Positions 1-5,377 of a stretch of DNA of 5,860 nt are shown here, in pieces. The stretch spans positions 1 to 5,860 of the forward strand of contig CAIYWM010000947.1 in NCBI GenBank assembly GCA_903929895.1. Reading direction: 5' to 3'. The DNA comes from an uncultured Alphaproteobacteria bacterium (GTDB lineage Bacteria > Pseudomonadota > Alphaproteobacteria > Reyranellales > Reyranellaceae). The stretch's first letter is position 1; each line of letters starts with the position of its first letter. Below the pieces are notes generated by a model. That model worked only from the letters and a program-made list of their open reading frames with translations, made no database searches and was not told the origin of the DNA. A program made the position numbers and the translations under genes.

Positions 1-321
1 CTTCATGTAGGTCGTGTCGGAATGCCAGCCGCCGCCGAAATTGCGCTTCTCGGACGGCTCCTTGACGATGTCGAACAGGAACGGGAAGTCGTCCATGCCC
101 TTCACGAAGGGATAGTGGTTGGGCTCGCCGAAGCGCGCGCCCACGTCCATCAGGTCCTGCGGCGACAGATCCTGGTCGCGGATCGCGATCACCTTGTGGT
201 CGAGGAACGCCTGGTGGACCTGCGCCCAGTCGTGATTGTCCATGGTACGCAGGTCGACGCCCGTCACCTCAGCCCCGAGGGAACCCGCGATCGGCGTCAC
301 GGTGATGCTGCTGCTGGCCAT
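1..321 (-). CDS. TauD/TfdA-family Fe(II)/2-oxoglutarate dioxygenase, N-terminal part (3' end off window)
   Basis: Enzymes of this family use Fe(II), O2 and 2-oxoglutarate to hydroxylate small acids such as taurine, alkylsulfonates or aryloxyacetates, often releasing sulfite or phenol from them; they are cytoplasmic. The visible 107 codons begin MASSSITVTPIAG and continue with the family's N-terminal block GAEVTGVDL (residues 16-24). A typical HKVIAIRDQDLSP strand follows (42-54), then ARFGEP (62-67). The iron-binding HxD pair is in GGGWHSDTTY, His100 and Asp102, nearly the same positions as in E. coli TauD. The distal histidine and the 2OG-binding arginine would lie beyond the left edge, so completeness cannot be judged. 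The start is supported by AGGAG at 329-333, seven bases upstream. It is divergent from the dehydratase gene at 504. The substrate cannot be assigned from this fragment; taurine is only one possibility. Confidence 0.9.
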   Translation of the reverse strand, partial: MASSSITVTPIAGSLGAEVTGVDLRTMDNHDWAQVHQAFLDHKVIAIRDQDLSPQDLMDVGARFGEPNHYPFVKGMDDFPFLFDIVKEPSEKRNFGGGWHSDTTYMK

Positions 322-360
322 ACGATCGCTCCTGGTGTTTTCGTGCGTGCGCCTCGGCCG

Positions 361-390
361 ATTAAAGACCCGGACATGCGGCGTCGGCAA
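361..390 (-). promoter_or_regulatory. Candidate sigma70-type promoter for the TauD-like gene
   Basis: Reading the minus strand, TTGCCG (390-385) is followed after 18 bases by TTTAAT (366-361). These match the sigma70 -35 box at 4/6 and the -10 box at 5/6. Transcription would start near 353-355, giving a leader of roughly 30 bases that contains the AGGAG ribosome-binding site at 329-333. The -10 box is one of the few AT-rich patches in this intergenic region. This is a pattern match only. Confidence 0.4.
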
Positions 391-409
391 TCGCCCGGCG
401 ACACCTGTC

Positions 410-437
410 CTCGCAGGGCGGGGTTTCGCCTCGCGAG
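410..437. repeat. Imperfect inverted repeat in the TauD/IlvD intergenic region
   Basis: Arms 410-420 (CTCGCAGGGCG) and 427-437 (CGCCTCGCGAG) are complementary apart from two adjacent mismatches, with a six-base spacer GGGTTT at 421-426. There is no U-run on either strand, so it is not an obvious intrinsic terminator. It lies between the two divergent genes, upstream of both. It could be an operator or a degenerate palindromic repeat; in sequence this GC-rich it could also be chance. Confidence 0.4.
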
Positions 438-478
438 CCTCTGCGCATAGCCGGGCGCACATGCCGGCGGCTAGACTG

Positions 479-496
479 CCATTCAAAATCGAATGG
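479..496. promoter_or_regulatory. Candidate operator: CCATTC-N6-GAATGG just upstream of the dehydratase start
   Basis: A perfect 6-bp inverted repeat, CCATTC (479-484) and GAATGG (491-496), is separated by AAAATC. It ends seven bases before the ATG at 504 and covers the place where a ribosome-binding site should be; only a weak GGG (495-497) is available. The position suits a repressor site or a small translational hairpin controlling the dehydratase. No matching regulator gene is visible in the window. Confidence 0.35.
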
Positions 497-503
497 GTAC
501 GGT

Positions 504-2222
504 ATGAAAAAAGACAGCAGCACCTACTGGAAGAAATCCCGGGTCGAGCTCCGCGCCGCCGGTTTCGAGCCCGACAAGACCGCGCAGACCAGCGCCGTCG
601 TCACCATCGCCAGCGCCTATACCAACGCCCATCGCTGCAACAACCGTGTCCGCACCATCGGCGACCTGCTGGTGGAACTGCTCGCCGAGCGCGGTGGAAA
701 CGGGCTGATCGTCGGGGCGCCGGCGGTGTCCGATGCCCTGACGCAAGGCACGCCCACAGCTGGCTACAGCCTGGTGTCGCGCGACGTCGTGGCCGACTGT
801 TTCGAGATCGGCCACTACGCCCATCACGGCGACGCGATGATCGTGATCTCGGGCTGCGACAAGACCGGCGCCGCCGCCCTCATGCCGCTCGCCCGCACCA
901 ACGCCTTCGGCCTGGTCCTCTATCCCGGCACCAGCTCGCCCGGCCGCGTCTCGTTCGGCGCCTGGGCGTCCAAGGGCAACAACCTCACCATCATGGACTA
1001 TGTCGAGGGCCGGGCGGCCAACGAGGCCGGCCGTATCTCGGGCGAGGAACTGCTCGAACTCGAAAGCAACGTCATGCCGGGCAGCGGCACCTGCGGCGCG
1101 ATGTTCACCGCCAACACGATGAGCACGATCGCAGAGGCGATCGGCATGATGCTGCCGCGCGGCGCCTCGCATCCGGCGGACTACAAGGCCGGCAGCGACA
1201 TCCATGCCGACGTGCGGGCCCAGGCCAAGGCGTCGGTCGACGCTCTCTATCGTTTGATGGCAGCCGGCATCCGCCCGCGCGACATCATGACGGAGAAGGC
1301 GTTCGAGAACGCCATCGCGACGGTCTATGCGATGGGCGGATCGACCAACATGTACCTGCACCTGCTCGCCATCGCGCGCGAGGCGCAGGTGCCGATCACC
1401 ATCGAGCGCATCCAGCAGGTGGGCGAGCGCATGCCGCTGATCTGCAATCTGCAGCCGCATGGCCCCTACGCGATGGTGAGCCTGCACGAGATCGGCGGCG
1501 TGCCCATCGTGATGAAGGAGCTGCTGCGCAACGGGTTCCTCCATGGCGACGTCATGACCGTGACGGGCAAGACGCTGGCGGAGAACCTGGCGTCGGTGCC
1601 GACCCTCGAGGAGATCGGCAAGCAGGACATCGTGCTGCCCGTTTCCAGGCCGGCGGCGCCCGCGAACAACCATATCAGCGTGCTGAAGGGCAACCTCGCG
1701 CCGGAAAGCTGCCTGCTGAAGCTGAGCGGCAAGACCCTGGAGAAGGGCGAGTTCCGCGGCACCGCGCGAGTATTCGAATCCGAGGCCGACACGATGAAGG
1801 CGATCCGCGCCGGCGAGATCGTGCCCGGCAACGTCGTCGTGGTGCGCAATGTCGGCCCGGTGGGCGGTCCCGGCATGCCCGAGATGGTGATGCTGACCAT
1901 CCAGCTGCAGGGGCGCGGGCTGGGCGAGGATGTGGCGCTGATCACCGACGGCCGCTTCTCGGGCGTAAGCCACGGCATCCTGATCGGCCACATCTCGCCG
2001 GAAGCGGCGCGCGGCGGCCCGATCGCGGCGGTGCGCGACGGCGACACGATCGTGATCGACCCGGGCGCCCGCACCCTGAACCTCGAAATCTCCGACGAGG
2101 AACTGTCCCGCCGCATGGCCGACTGGCGCCCGCCCGACCCGGCCCACCGTCCGCGCCCGGGCTCCGTGCACGACAAGTACACGAAGCTGGTCTCGTCCGC
2201 GCATTATGGCTGCGTCGTCTAG
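504..2222 (+). CDS. IlvD/Edd-family dehydratase (dihydroxy-acid or sugar-acid dehydratase-like)
   Basis: The family removes water from 2,3-dihydroxy acids or aldonic acids to give 2-keto acids, using an Fe-S cluster and Mg(II), in branched-chain amino acid synthesis or sugar-acid catabolism. The 572-residue length is normal. Candidate cluster ligands are Cys45 (AHRCNNRV), Cys118 (SGCDKTG) and Cys197 (GSGTCGAMF). Lys120 sits where the carbamylated Mg-binding lysine is expected. Other family blocks are VSRDVVAD (91-98), MGGSTN (277-282), [14 protein letters not shown] (448-461) and [12 protein letters not shown] (478-489). The last fits the second IlvD/Edd signature, and Ser486 is the likely catalytic base by family analogy. 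The first signature is abnormal: the usual C-D-K-x-x-P-[GA] reads C-D-K-T-G-A-A, and the small residue at its end is Pro128. The C-terminus SSAHYGCVV also departs from the common SSASEGAVT type. I therefore leave out the symbol ilvD; a specialised acid dehydratase is more likely. The ribosome-binding site is weak. Confidence 0.9.
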   Translation: MKKDSSTYWKKSRVELRAAGFEPDKTAQTSAVVTIASAYTNAHRCNNRVRTIGDLLVELLAERGGNGLIVGAPAVSDALTQGTPTAGYSLVSRDVVADCFEIGHYAHHGDAMIVISGCDKTGAAALMPLARTNAFGLVLYPGTSSPGRVSFGAWASKGNNLTIMDYVEGRAANEAGRISGEELLELESNVMPGSGTCGAMFTANTMSTIAEAIGMMLPRGASHPADYKAGSDIHADVRAQAKASVDALYRLMAAGIRPRDIMTEKAFENAIATVYAMGGSTNMYLHLLAIAREAQVPITIERIQQVGERMPLICNLQPHGPYAMVSLHEIGGVPIVMKELLRNGFLHGDVMTVTGKTLAENLASVPTLEEIGKQDIVLPVSRPAAPANNHISVLKGNLAPESCLLKLSGKTLEKGEFRGTARVFESEADTMKAIRAGEIVPGNVVVVRNVGPVGGPGMPEMVMLTIQLQGRGLGEDVALITDGRFSGVSHGILIGHISPEAARGGPIAAVRDGDTIVIDPGARTLNLEISDEELSRRMADWRPPDPAHRPRPGSVHDKYTKLVSSAHYGCVV

Positions 2223-2232
2223 AAAATCCCCA

Positions 2233-3315
2233 TCATGACGCCGCGGCGGCGAACTTCATGCGGCTCTTCATCAGAGGCTGGATGCGCTGGCCGAACTGCT
2301 CGATGCCGATGATGAAGTCGTCGAAAGTCAGCATCACGCCGGCCAGCCCGTCGATCTCGGCCATCTCGTCGAGCAGGCGCGCGATCGTGGCGTAGGAGCC
2401 GATCAGGCGCGAACCATTGTTGGGCAGCGGCTCGCGGCGGCGGATACGGCCCGCCGTCGAGTTCTCGGCGGCGAACTTGTCGGACGCGGCCTGGTCGGAG
2501 CGCCAGCCGATGGCGTCGAGATCGACGCCGGCCTTGTAGTGCTCCCACTTGGCCATCGCGGCTTCGTCGGTCTCGTCGGCGATGATTATGGTGAGGGCCA
2601 GCGCCTTCACGTCGCGCCCGGCCGCGCCGCAGGCGGCCTTGAGGCGGGCGACCGCATCGGCGCAGTCGCGCGGATCGTTGGCCTCGCCCTGGCCGCTGCA
2701 AAAATTGTAGGTGCAGTGTTCGGCCGCGAACTTCATGCCGGCATCGCTGGTGCCGGCCGAGATCAGCTTGATCGGCCGCGACGGCAGCGGCGACAGCCGG
2801 CAGTCGTTCATCTTGAAATAGTCGCCCTTGAAGTCCGACCGGCCGGCCTCCCAGAGCTCTTTCATCACCGTCACATACTCGGTGACCATCTGATAGCGAT
2901 GTTTGAAGTGCTCCTCGCCCGGCCACAGGCCCATCTGGTCGTATTCGGCCTTCTGCCAGCCGGTGACGAGATTCACGCCGAAGCGGCCCTTGGAGATGCT
3001 GTCGATCGTCACGGCCATGCGCGCGGTGATCGCGGGCGGCAGGGTCAACACGGCGACCGTGGCGATGAGGTCGATGCGCGTCGTCACCGCCGCGAGGCCC
3101 GCCATCAGGGTGAAGGATTCGAGATTGTCGTCCCAGTAACGCGATTTGCCGCCGAACCCGCGCAGCTTGATCATCGACATGGCGAAGTCGAAGCCGTAGC
3201 GCTCAGCGCGCTGCACAACCTCGCGGTTTAGGTCGAAGCTCGGCGTGTATTGCGGCGAGGTCGACGAGATCAGCCAGCCATTGTTCCCGATCGGAATGAA
3301 GACACCGATTTCCAT
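2233..3315 (-). CDS. rutA: RutA-like pyrimidine monooxygenase (LLM-class flavin-dependent oxidoreductase)
   Basis: RutA uses FMNH2 and O2 to open the uracil or thymine ring to a ureidoacrylate peracid, the first step of the Rut pyrimidine nitrogen-scavenging pathway. The 360-residue product matches my recollection of E. coli RutA along its whole length. Shared blocks include [14 protein letters not shown] (4-17), [11 protein letters not shown] (47-57), [14 protein letters not shown] (65-78), [20 protein letters not shown] (103-122), SDFKGDYF (160-167), AGTSDAGM (187-194), [18 protein letters not shown] (246-263) and [20 protein letters not shown] (329-348). The least similar part is residues 270-302. 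The start aligns with the family N-terminus and has AGGTG at 3320-3324. It is a luciferase-like TIM barrel, cytoplasmic, and needs a flavin reductase such as RutF, which is not visible. No rutB-rutG genes lie next to it, so the true substrate may be another cyclic amide. Upstream is a sigma54 promoter match at 3345-3360. Confidence 0.85.
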   Translation of the reverse strand: MEIGVFIPIGNNGWLISSTSPQYTPSFDLNREVVQRAERYGFDFAMSMIKLRGFGGKSRYWDDNLESFTLMAGLAAVTTRIDLIATVAVLTLPPAITARMAVTIDSISKGRFGVNLVTGWQKAEYDQMGLWPGEEHFKHRYQMVTEYVTVMKELWEAGRSDFKGDYFKMNDCRLSPLPSRPIKLISAGTSDAGMKFAAEHCTYNFCSGQGEANDPRDCADAVARLKAACGAAGRDVKALALTIIIADETDEAAMAKWEHYKAGVDLDAIGWRSDQAASDKFAAENSTAGRIRRREPLPNNGSRLIGSYATIARLLDEMAEIDGLAGVMLTFDDFIIGIEQFGQRIQPLMKSRMKFAAAAS

Positions 3316-3344
3316 CCTGCACCTGCCCTTGATACAGGACAGGC

Positions 3345-3360
3345 AGCAAGCGTCATGCCA
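3345..3360 (-). promoter_or_regulatory. Candidate sigma54 (-24/-12) promoter for the rutA-like gene
   Basis: On the minus strand the sequence reads TGGCATGACGCTTGCT. The GG of the -24 box (3359-3358) and the GC of the -12 box (3347-3346) are separated by exactly 10 bases. It fits the consensus TGGCACG-N4-TTGCW at every specified position except one (C to T). Predicted transcription start is near 3334, leaving a leader of about 19 bases with the AGGTG ribosome-binding site at 3324-3320. Sigma54 promoters require an enhancer-binding protein. In E. coli the rut operon is NtrC-activated, which fits the downstream gene. Confidence 0.65.
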
Positions 3361-3398
3361 GCCGTGGTGCGCGGGCTCTGGGAGAATCCGGCCCCGAA

Positions 3399-3414
3399 TG
3401 GCACAGAATCTGCT
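3399..3414 (+). promoter_or_regulatory. Candidate sigma54 (-24/-12) promoter for the PhyH-transporter operon
   Basis: The plus strand reads TGGCACAGAATCTGCT, with GG at 3400-3401 and GC at 3412-3413 and exactly 10 bases between them. It keeps the full TGGCAC and the TGCT of the consensus TGGCACG-N4-TTGCW; the deviations are G to A at the seventh base and T to C before TGC. Predicted transcription start is near 3425, about 24 bases before the ATG at 3449. The heptamer CCTGTAT straddles this start point, as it does at the opposing rutA promoter. Confidence 0.6.
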
Positions 3415-3421
3415 GACTCTA

Positions 3422-3435
3422 CCTGTATAGACAGG
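3422..3435. promoter_or_regulatory. Candidate activator/repressor site CCTGT-ATAG-ACAGG
   Basis: A perfect 5-bp dyad (CCTGT, ACAGG) with a four-base spacer, followed by another ACAGG at 3438-3442. It overlaps the predicted start of the PhyH operon and lies about 95 bases upstream of the predicted rutA start, a usual distance for an enhancer-binding-protein site. A tandem ACAGGACAGG at 3334-3343 sits about 87 bases upstream of the PhyH operon start, so the arrangement is roughly reciprocal. Regulator identity is unknown. Confidence 0.4.
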
Positions 3436-3448
3436 CTACAGGCTAGGT

Positions 3449-4258
3449 ATGCTCACAGATCCCAACCCCCAGGAAACGGACGATCCGGCGGAGCGCTATC
3501 GCGAGGATGGCGTCCTCCTGCTGCGCGGCGCCTTCGATGCCTGGGTCGAGCCGCTACGGGCCGGCGTCGACGCGCTGATGGCCAATCCCAGCCCGCTGGA
3601 GCGGACGGTCCGGCCGGCCGACGGTTCCGCGCCCTTCTTCCAGGATCTGTGCAACTGGCAGCGCATCCCCGAGTTCGAGGCCTTCGTCTACAAGTCGCCG
3701 GCCGCCGAGATCGCAGCCCGCCTCATGGGCTCGCGCACGGCCCGCTTCTTCCATGACCATGTGCTCGTGAAACAGCCGGGCGGCAGCACGGTCACGCCCT
3801 GGCACCAGGACCAGCCCTATTACTGTGTCGAGGGCCAGCAGAGCGTCAGCTTCTGGATTCCGCTCGATCCCGTGCCGCGCGATGTCGTGATGGAGTGCAT
3901 CAAGGGCTCGCACGGCTGGGGCAAGGGGTTCCGGCCGATGCGCTTCGACGGCACGCGGCTCTACGCCAACGACGATTTCGAGGTGATGCCCGACATCGAG
4001 GCGATGCGCCCGACGCTCGACATAGCAGGCTGGGACATGCAGCCGGGCGACGCCATCGCCTTCAACTTCCGCACCGTCCACGGCGCGCCGGGCAACCAGT
4101 CGCCGCGCATGCGCCGGGTCTTCTCGGCGCGCTGGGTCGGCGACGACGCGGTCTTTGCCCAGCGGGCCGGCCGGACGTCGCCGCCCTTCCCAGATCTCGG
4201 GTTGCACGACGGCGATCCGCTCGATGTCCCGATCTTTCCCGTCGTCTATCGTTCGTAG
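3449..4258 (+). CDS. Phytanoyl-CoA dioxygenase (PhyH)-family Fe(II)/2-oxoglutarate oxygenase
   Basis: PhyH-family enzymes hydroxylate diverse small substrates using Fe(II) and 2-oxoglutarate; in bacteria the substrates range from ectoine to phosphonates and secondary metabolites. The 269-residue product shows the typical order. An N-terminal YREDGVLLLRGAFD (17-30) is followed by FFHDHVLVKQPG (100-111). The iron ligands His119 and Asp121 are in TPWHQDQPYY, then FWIPLDPV (135-142), ECIKGSHGWG (149-158) and MQPGDAIAFNFRTVHGAPGN (197-216), with distal ligand His211. Arginines 220-223 (SPRMRR) supply the expected 2OG carboxylate contact. The double-stranded beta-helix therefore looks intact. The ATG at 3449 has AGG at 3440-3442, six bases upstream. 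It is the first gene of a plus-strand unit: the binding-protein gene starts 25 bases after its stop, so it probably acts on the imported compound. The substrate is unknown, and phytanoyl-CoA itself is unlikely. Confidence 0.88.
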   Translation: MLTDPNPQETDDPAERYREDGVLLLRGAFDAWVEPLRAGVDALMANPSPLERTVRPADGSAPFFQDLCNWQRIPEFEAFVYKSPAAEIAARLMGSRTARFFHDHVLVKQPGGSTVTPWHQDQPYYCVEGQQSVSFWIPLDPVPRDVVMECIKGSHGWGKGFRPMRFDGTRLYANDDFEVMPDIEAMRPTLDIAGWDMQPGDAIAFNFRTVHGAPGNQSPRMRRVFSARWVGDDAVFAQRAGRTSPPFPDLGLHDGDPLDVPIFPVVYRS

Positions 4259-4272
4259 CAGTCACCTCAAAC

Positions 4273-4276
4273 GGAG
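4273..4276 (+). promoter_or_regulatory. Ribosome-binding site fixing the start of the substrate-binding protein
   Basis: GGAG lies seven bases before the ATG at 4284. Together with the signal peptide that begins exactly there, it decides against the in-frame upstream ATG at 4155, which lies inside the PhyH-family gene and would add 43 residues ahead of the secretion signal. Confidence 0.7.
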
Positions 4277-4283
4277 TTCTTCA

Positions 4284-5246
4284 ATGGCCAAGTTCACAGC
4301 ATTTGCCGCCGTCGTGGCGGCTGCCGCCGTCGCGGGCGGCGCGTCGGTCGCCCAGGCGCAGGACACCAAGGTTGCCATCGGCATTTCCGGCTGGACCGGC
4401 TTCGCGCCGCTCACGCTGGCCAAGGAAGCCGGCATCTACAAGGCCAACGGCCTCGACGTCACGATCAAGAAGATCCCGCAGAAGGACCGCCACCTCGCGA
4501 TCGCCTCGGGCGACCTGCAGTGCGCCGCGACCACGGTCGAGACCTGGATCGTGTGGAACGCCAACGGCATCGCCACCACCCAGCTCTTCAAGATGGACCA
4601 GGGCATGGGCTCGGACGGCATCGTCGCCCGCAACGACATCACCAAGGTCGCGGACCTCAAGGGCAAGACCGTCGCCGCCTCGGCGCCGGGCACCAACCCG
4701 CACTTCACCCTGGCGTGGATCCTGAAGAAGAACGGCATGTCCCTGAAGGACGTGAAGCTGGTCACGCTGGAGCCGGCGCCGGCCGCCAACGCCTTCGTCA
4801 CCGGCAAGGACCTCGACGCCGCCGTCACCTACGAGCCCTATCTCAGCCTGGTGCGCGACAAGCCCGAGACCGGCAAGCTGATCGCCGATTCGCTGCAGTA
4901 CCCGATGGTGTTCGATTCCTTCGGCTGCACGCCGAAGTTCATCAAGGAGAACCCGAAGGCCGTGAAGGCACTGGTCGACAGCTATTTCCAGGCCCTCGAC
5001 ATGATCGAGAAGGACAAGCAGAAGGCCTTCACGATCATGGGCGCCGACGTGAAGCAGACGGCCGAGCAGTTCGAGAAGTCGCAGGCCAAGATCAAGTGGG
5101 CCGACCGCGAAGCCAACAAGAAGTTCTTCAACGGCGAGATCCAGGCCTTCAACAAGGAAGCCGCCGAGTTGCTGCTCGAGATCGGCGTGATCAAGAGCAA
5201 GCCCGAGAACATGGATACGCTCTTCGACACGACGTACATCAAGTAG
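4284..5246 (+). CDS. NitT/TauT-family ABC transporter substrate-binding protein (SsuA/TauA/NMT1-like)
   Basis: This is the periplasmic receptor of an ABC importer; the family takes up nitrate, sulfonates, taurine, thiamine-type pyrimidines and related small compounds. The 320-residue precursor starts MAKFTAFAAVVAAAAV, a classic Sec signal with one lysine and an Ala/Val core, with probable cleavage at AQA|QD after residue 25. There is no lipobox cysteine. Mature sequence opens VAIGISGWTGFAPLTLAKEA (30-49), the usual first strand and ligand-loop region, then GIYKANGLDV (50-59). ASGDLQCAATTVETW (74-88) and LKGKTVAASAPGT are typical hinge/domain blocks, followed by DAAVTYEPYLS and YPMVFDSFGCTPKF. 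Similarity is to NMT1/OpuAC-like solute receptors; ligand specificity cannot be read off. It is probably co-transcribed with the PhyH-family gene, 25 bases upstream. The permease follows after 131 bases that hold a palindromic repeat, which may lower expression downstream of this abundant protein. Confidence 0.9.
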   Translation: MAKFTAFAAVVAAAAVAGGASVAQAQDTKVAIGISGWTGFAPLTLAKEAGIYKANGLDVTIKKIPQKDRHLAIASGDLQCAATTVETWIVWNANGIATTQLFKMDQGMGSDGIVARNDITKVADLKGKTVAASAPGTNPHFTLAWILKKNGMSLKDVKLVTLEPAPAANAFVTGKDLDAAVTYEPYLSLVRDKPETGKLIADSLQYPMVFDSFGCTPKFIKENPKAVKALVDSYFQALDMIEKDKQKAFTIMGADVKQTAEQFEKSQAKIKWADREANKKFFNGEIQAFNKEAAELLLEIGVIKSKPENMDTLFDTTYIK

Positions 5247-5256
5247 CGACACATCC

Positions 5257-5359
5257 ACCTCCCCCGTCATCGGGGGAGGTGCCTCGCCTTGCGAGGCGGA
5301 GGGGTCATGACACCTCCGCCGGCATAGGCCGCCGACACCTCCCCATTTGAATGGGGAGG
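5257..5359. repeat. Mosaic palindromic (REP/BIME-like) repeat element
   Basis: Four palindromes are packed into about 100 bases. (i) 5257-5266 pairs perfectly with 5271-5280, a 10-bp stem with loop TCAT. (ii) 5281-5287 (GCCTCGC) pairs with 5291-5297, a 7-bp stem with loop CTT. (iii) 5295-5320 is a near-perfect 26-base palindrome centred on TCATGA with one mismatched pair. (iv) 5338-5347 pairs perfectly with 5350-5359. The two outer stems share the ACCTCCCC/GGGGAGG ends, so the element looks bounded. This style of CCTCCCC...GGGGAGG unit resembles dispersed extragenic repeats common in alphaproteobacterial genomes, from memory. It starts 10 bases after the binding-protein stop and ends 18 bases before the permease start. 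There is no poly-T tract, so full termination is not implied. Confidence 0.75.
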
Positions 5360-5377
5360 CAGATTGAGAAGATTCGC

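Larger units (their letters stand above)
3316..3448. promoter_or_regulatory. Divergent control region between rutA-like gene and PhyH-transporter operon
   Basis: These 133 bases separate two divergent start codons and hold both sigma54 promoter matches (3345-3360 minus, 3399-3414 plus). Five copies of ACAGG/CCTGT occur, at 3334-3338, 3339-3343, 3422-3426, 3431-3435 and 3438-3442. The two promoters are 38 bases apart (3361-3398). That spacer contains the hexamer TGGTGC (3365-3370), which resembles half of an NtrC site but has no convincing second half. The compactness means a bound activator could serve both directions. Confidence 0.6.

Noticed and set aside
385..400. Sigma54-like GG-N10-GC spacing in the TauD/IlvD gap
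   Set aside because: Only the GG and GC dinucleotides fit; the flanking bases lack TGGCA and TTGC, so this is expected by chance in GC-rich DNA.
483..2204. 573-codon minus-strand open frame antisense to the dehydratase
   Set aside because: Low-complexity composition (His, Arg, Ala, Asp, Val), no family motif and no good ribosome-binding site; an antisense shadow of the dehydratase.
236..2395. Very long plus-strand open frame overlapping the dehydratase gene in another frame
   Set aside because: It is rich in Arg, Gly, Ala and His with no recognisable domain, and runs through the IlvD/Edd gene and into the end of rutA. Such frames stay open by GC-biased codon use; the dehydratase at 504-2222 is the real gene.
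3355..3370. NtrC binding site around TGGTGC
   Set aside because: Only one half-site fits; the expected GCAC partner is absent (TGCC instead), and it overlaps the rutA -24 element rather than sitting at an enhancer distance. Kept only as a remark in the control-region entry.
4155..4283. In-frame upstream ATG extending the binding protein by 43 residues
   Set aside because: It would start inside the PhyH-family gene, bury the signal peptide internally and ignore the GGAG-ATG arrangement at 4273-4286.
4281..5270. 329-codon minus-strand open frame antisense to the substrate-binding protein
   Set aside because: Composition dominated by Leu, Gly, Val, Asp and Arg without domains, and it mirrors the binding-protein gene almost exactly. 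The signal peptide and family blocks on the plus strand settle the question.
5257..5280. Intrinsic terminator after the binding-protein gene
   Set aside because: The 10-bp stem is strong but followed by GCCTCGCC, not a T-run, and the permease follows in the same direction. A repeat element or partial attenuator is the better reading.
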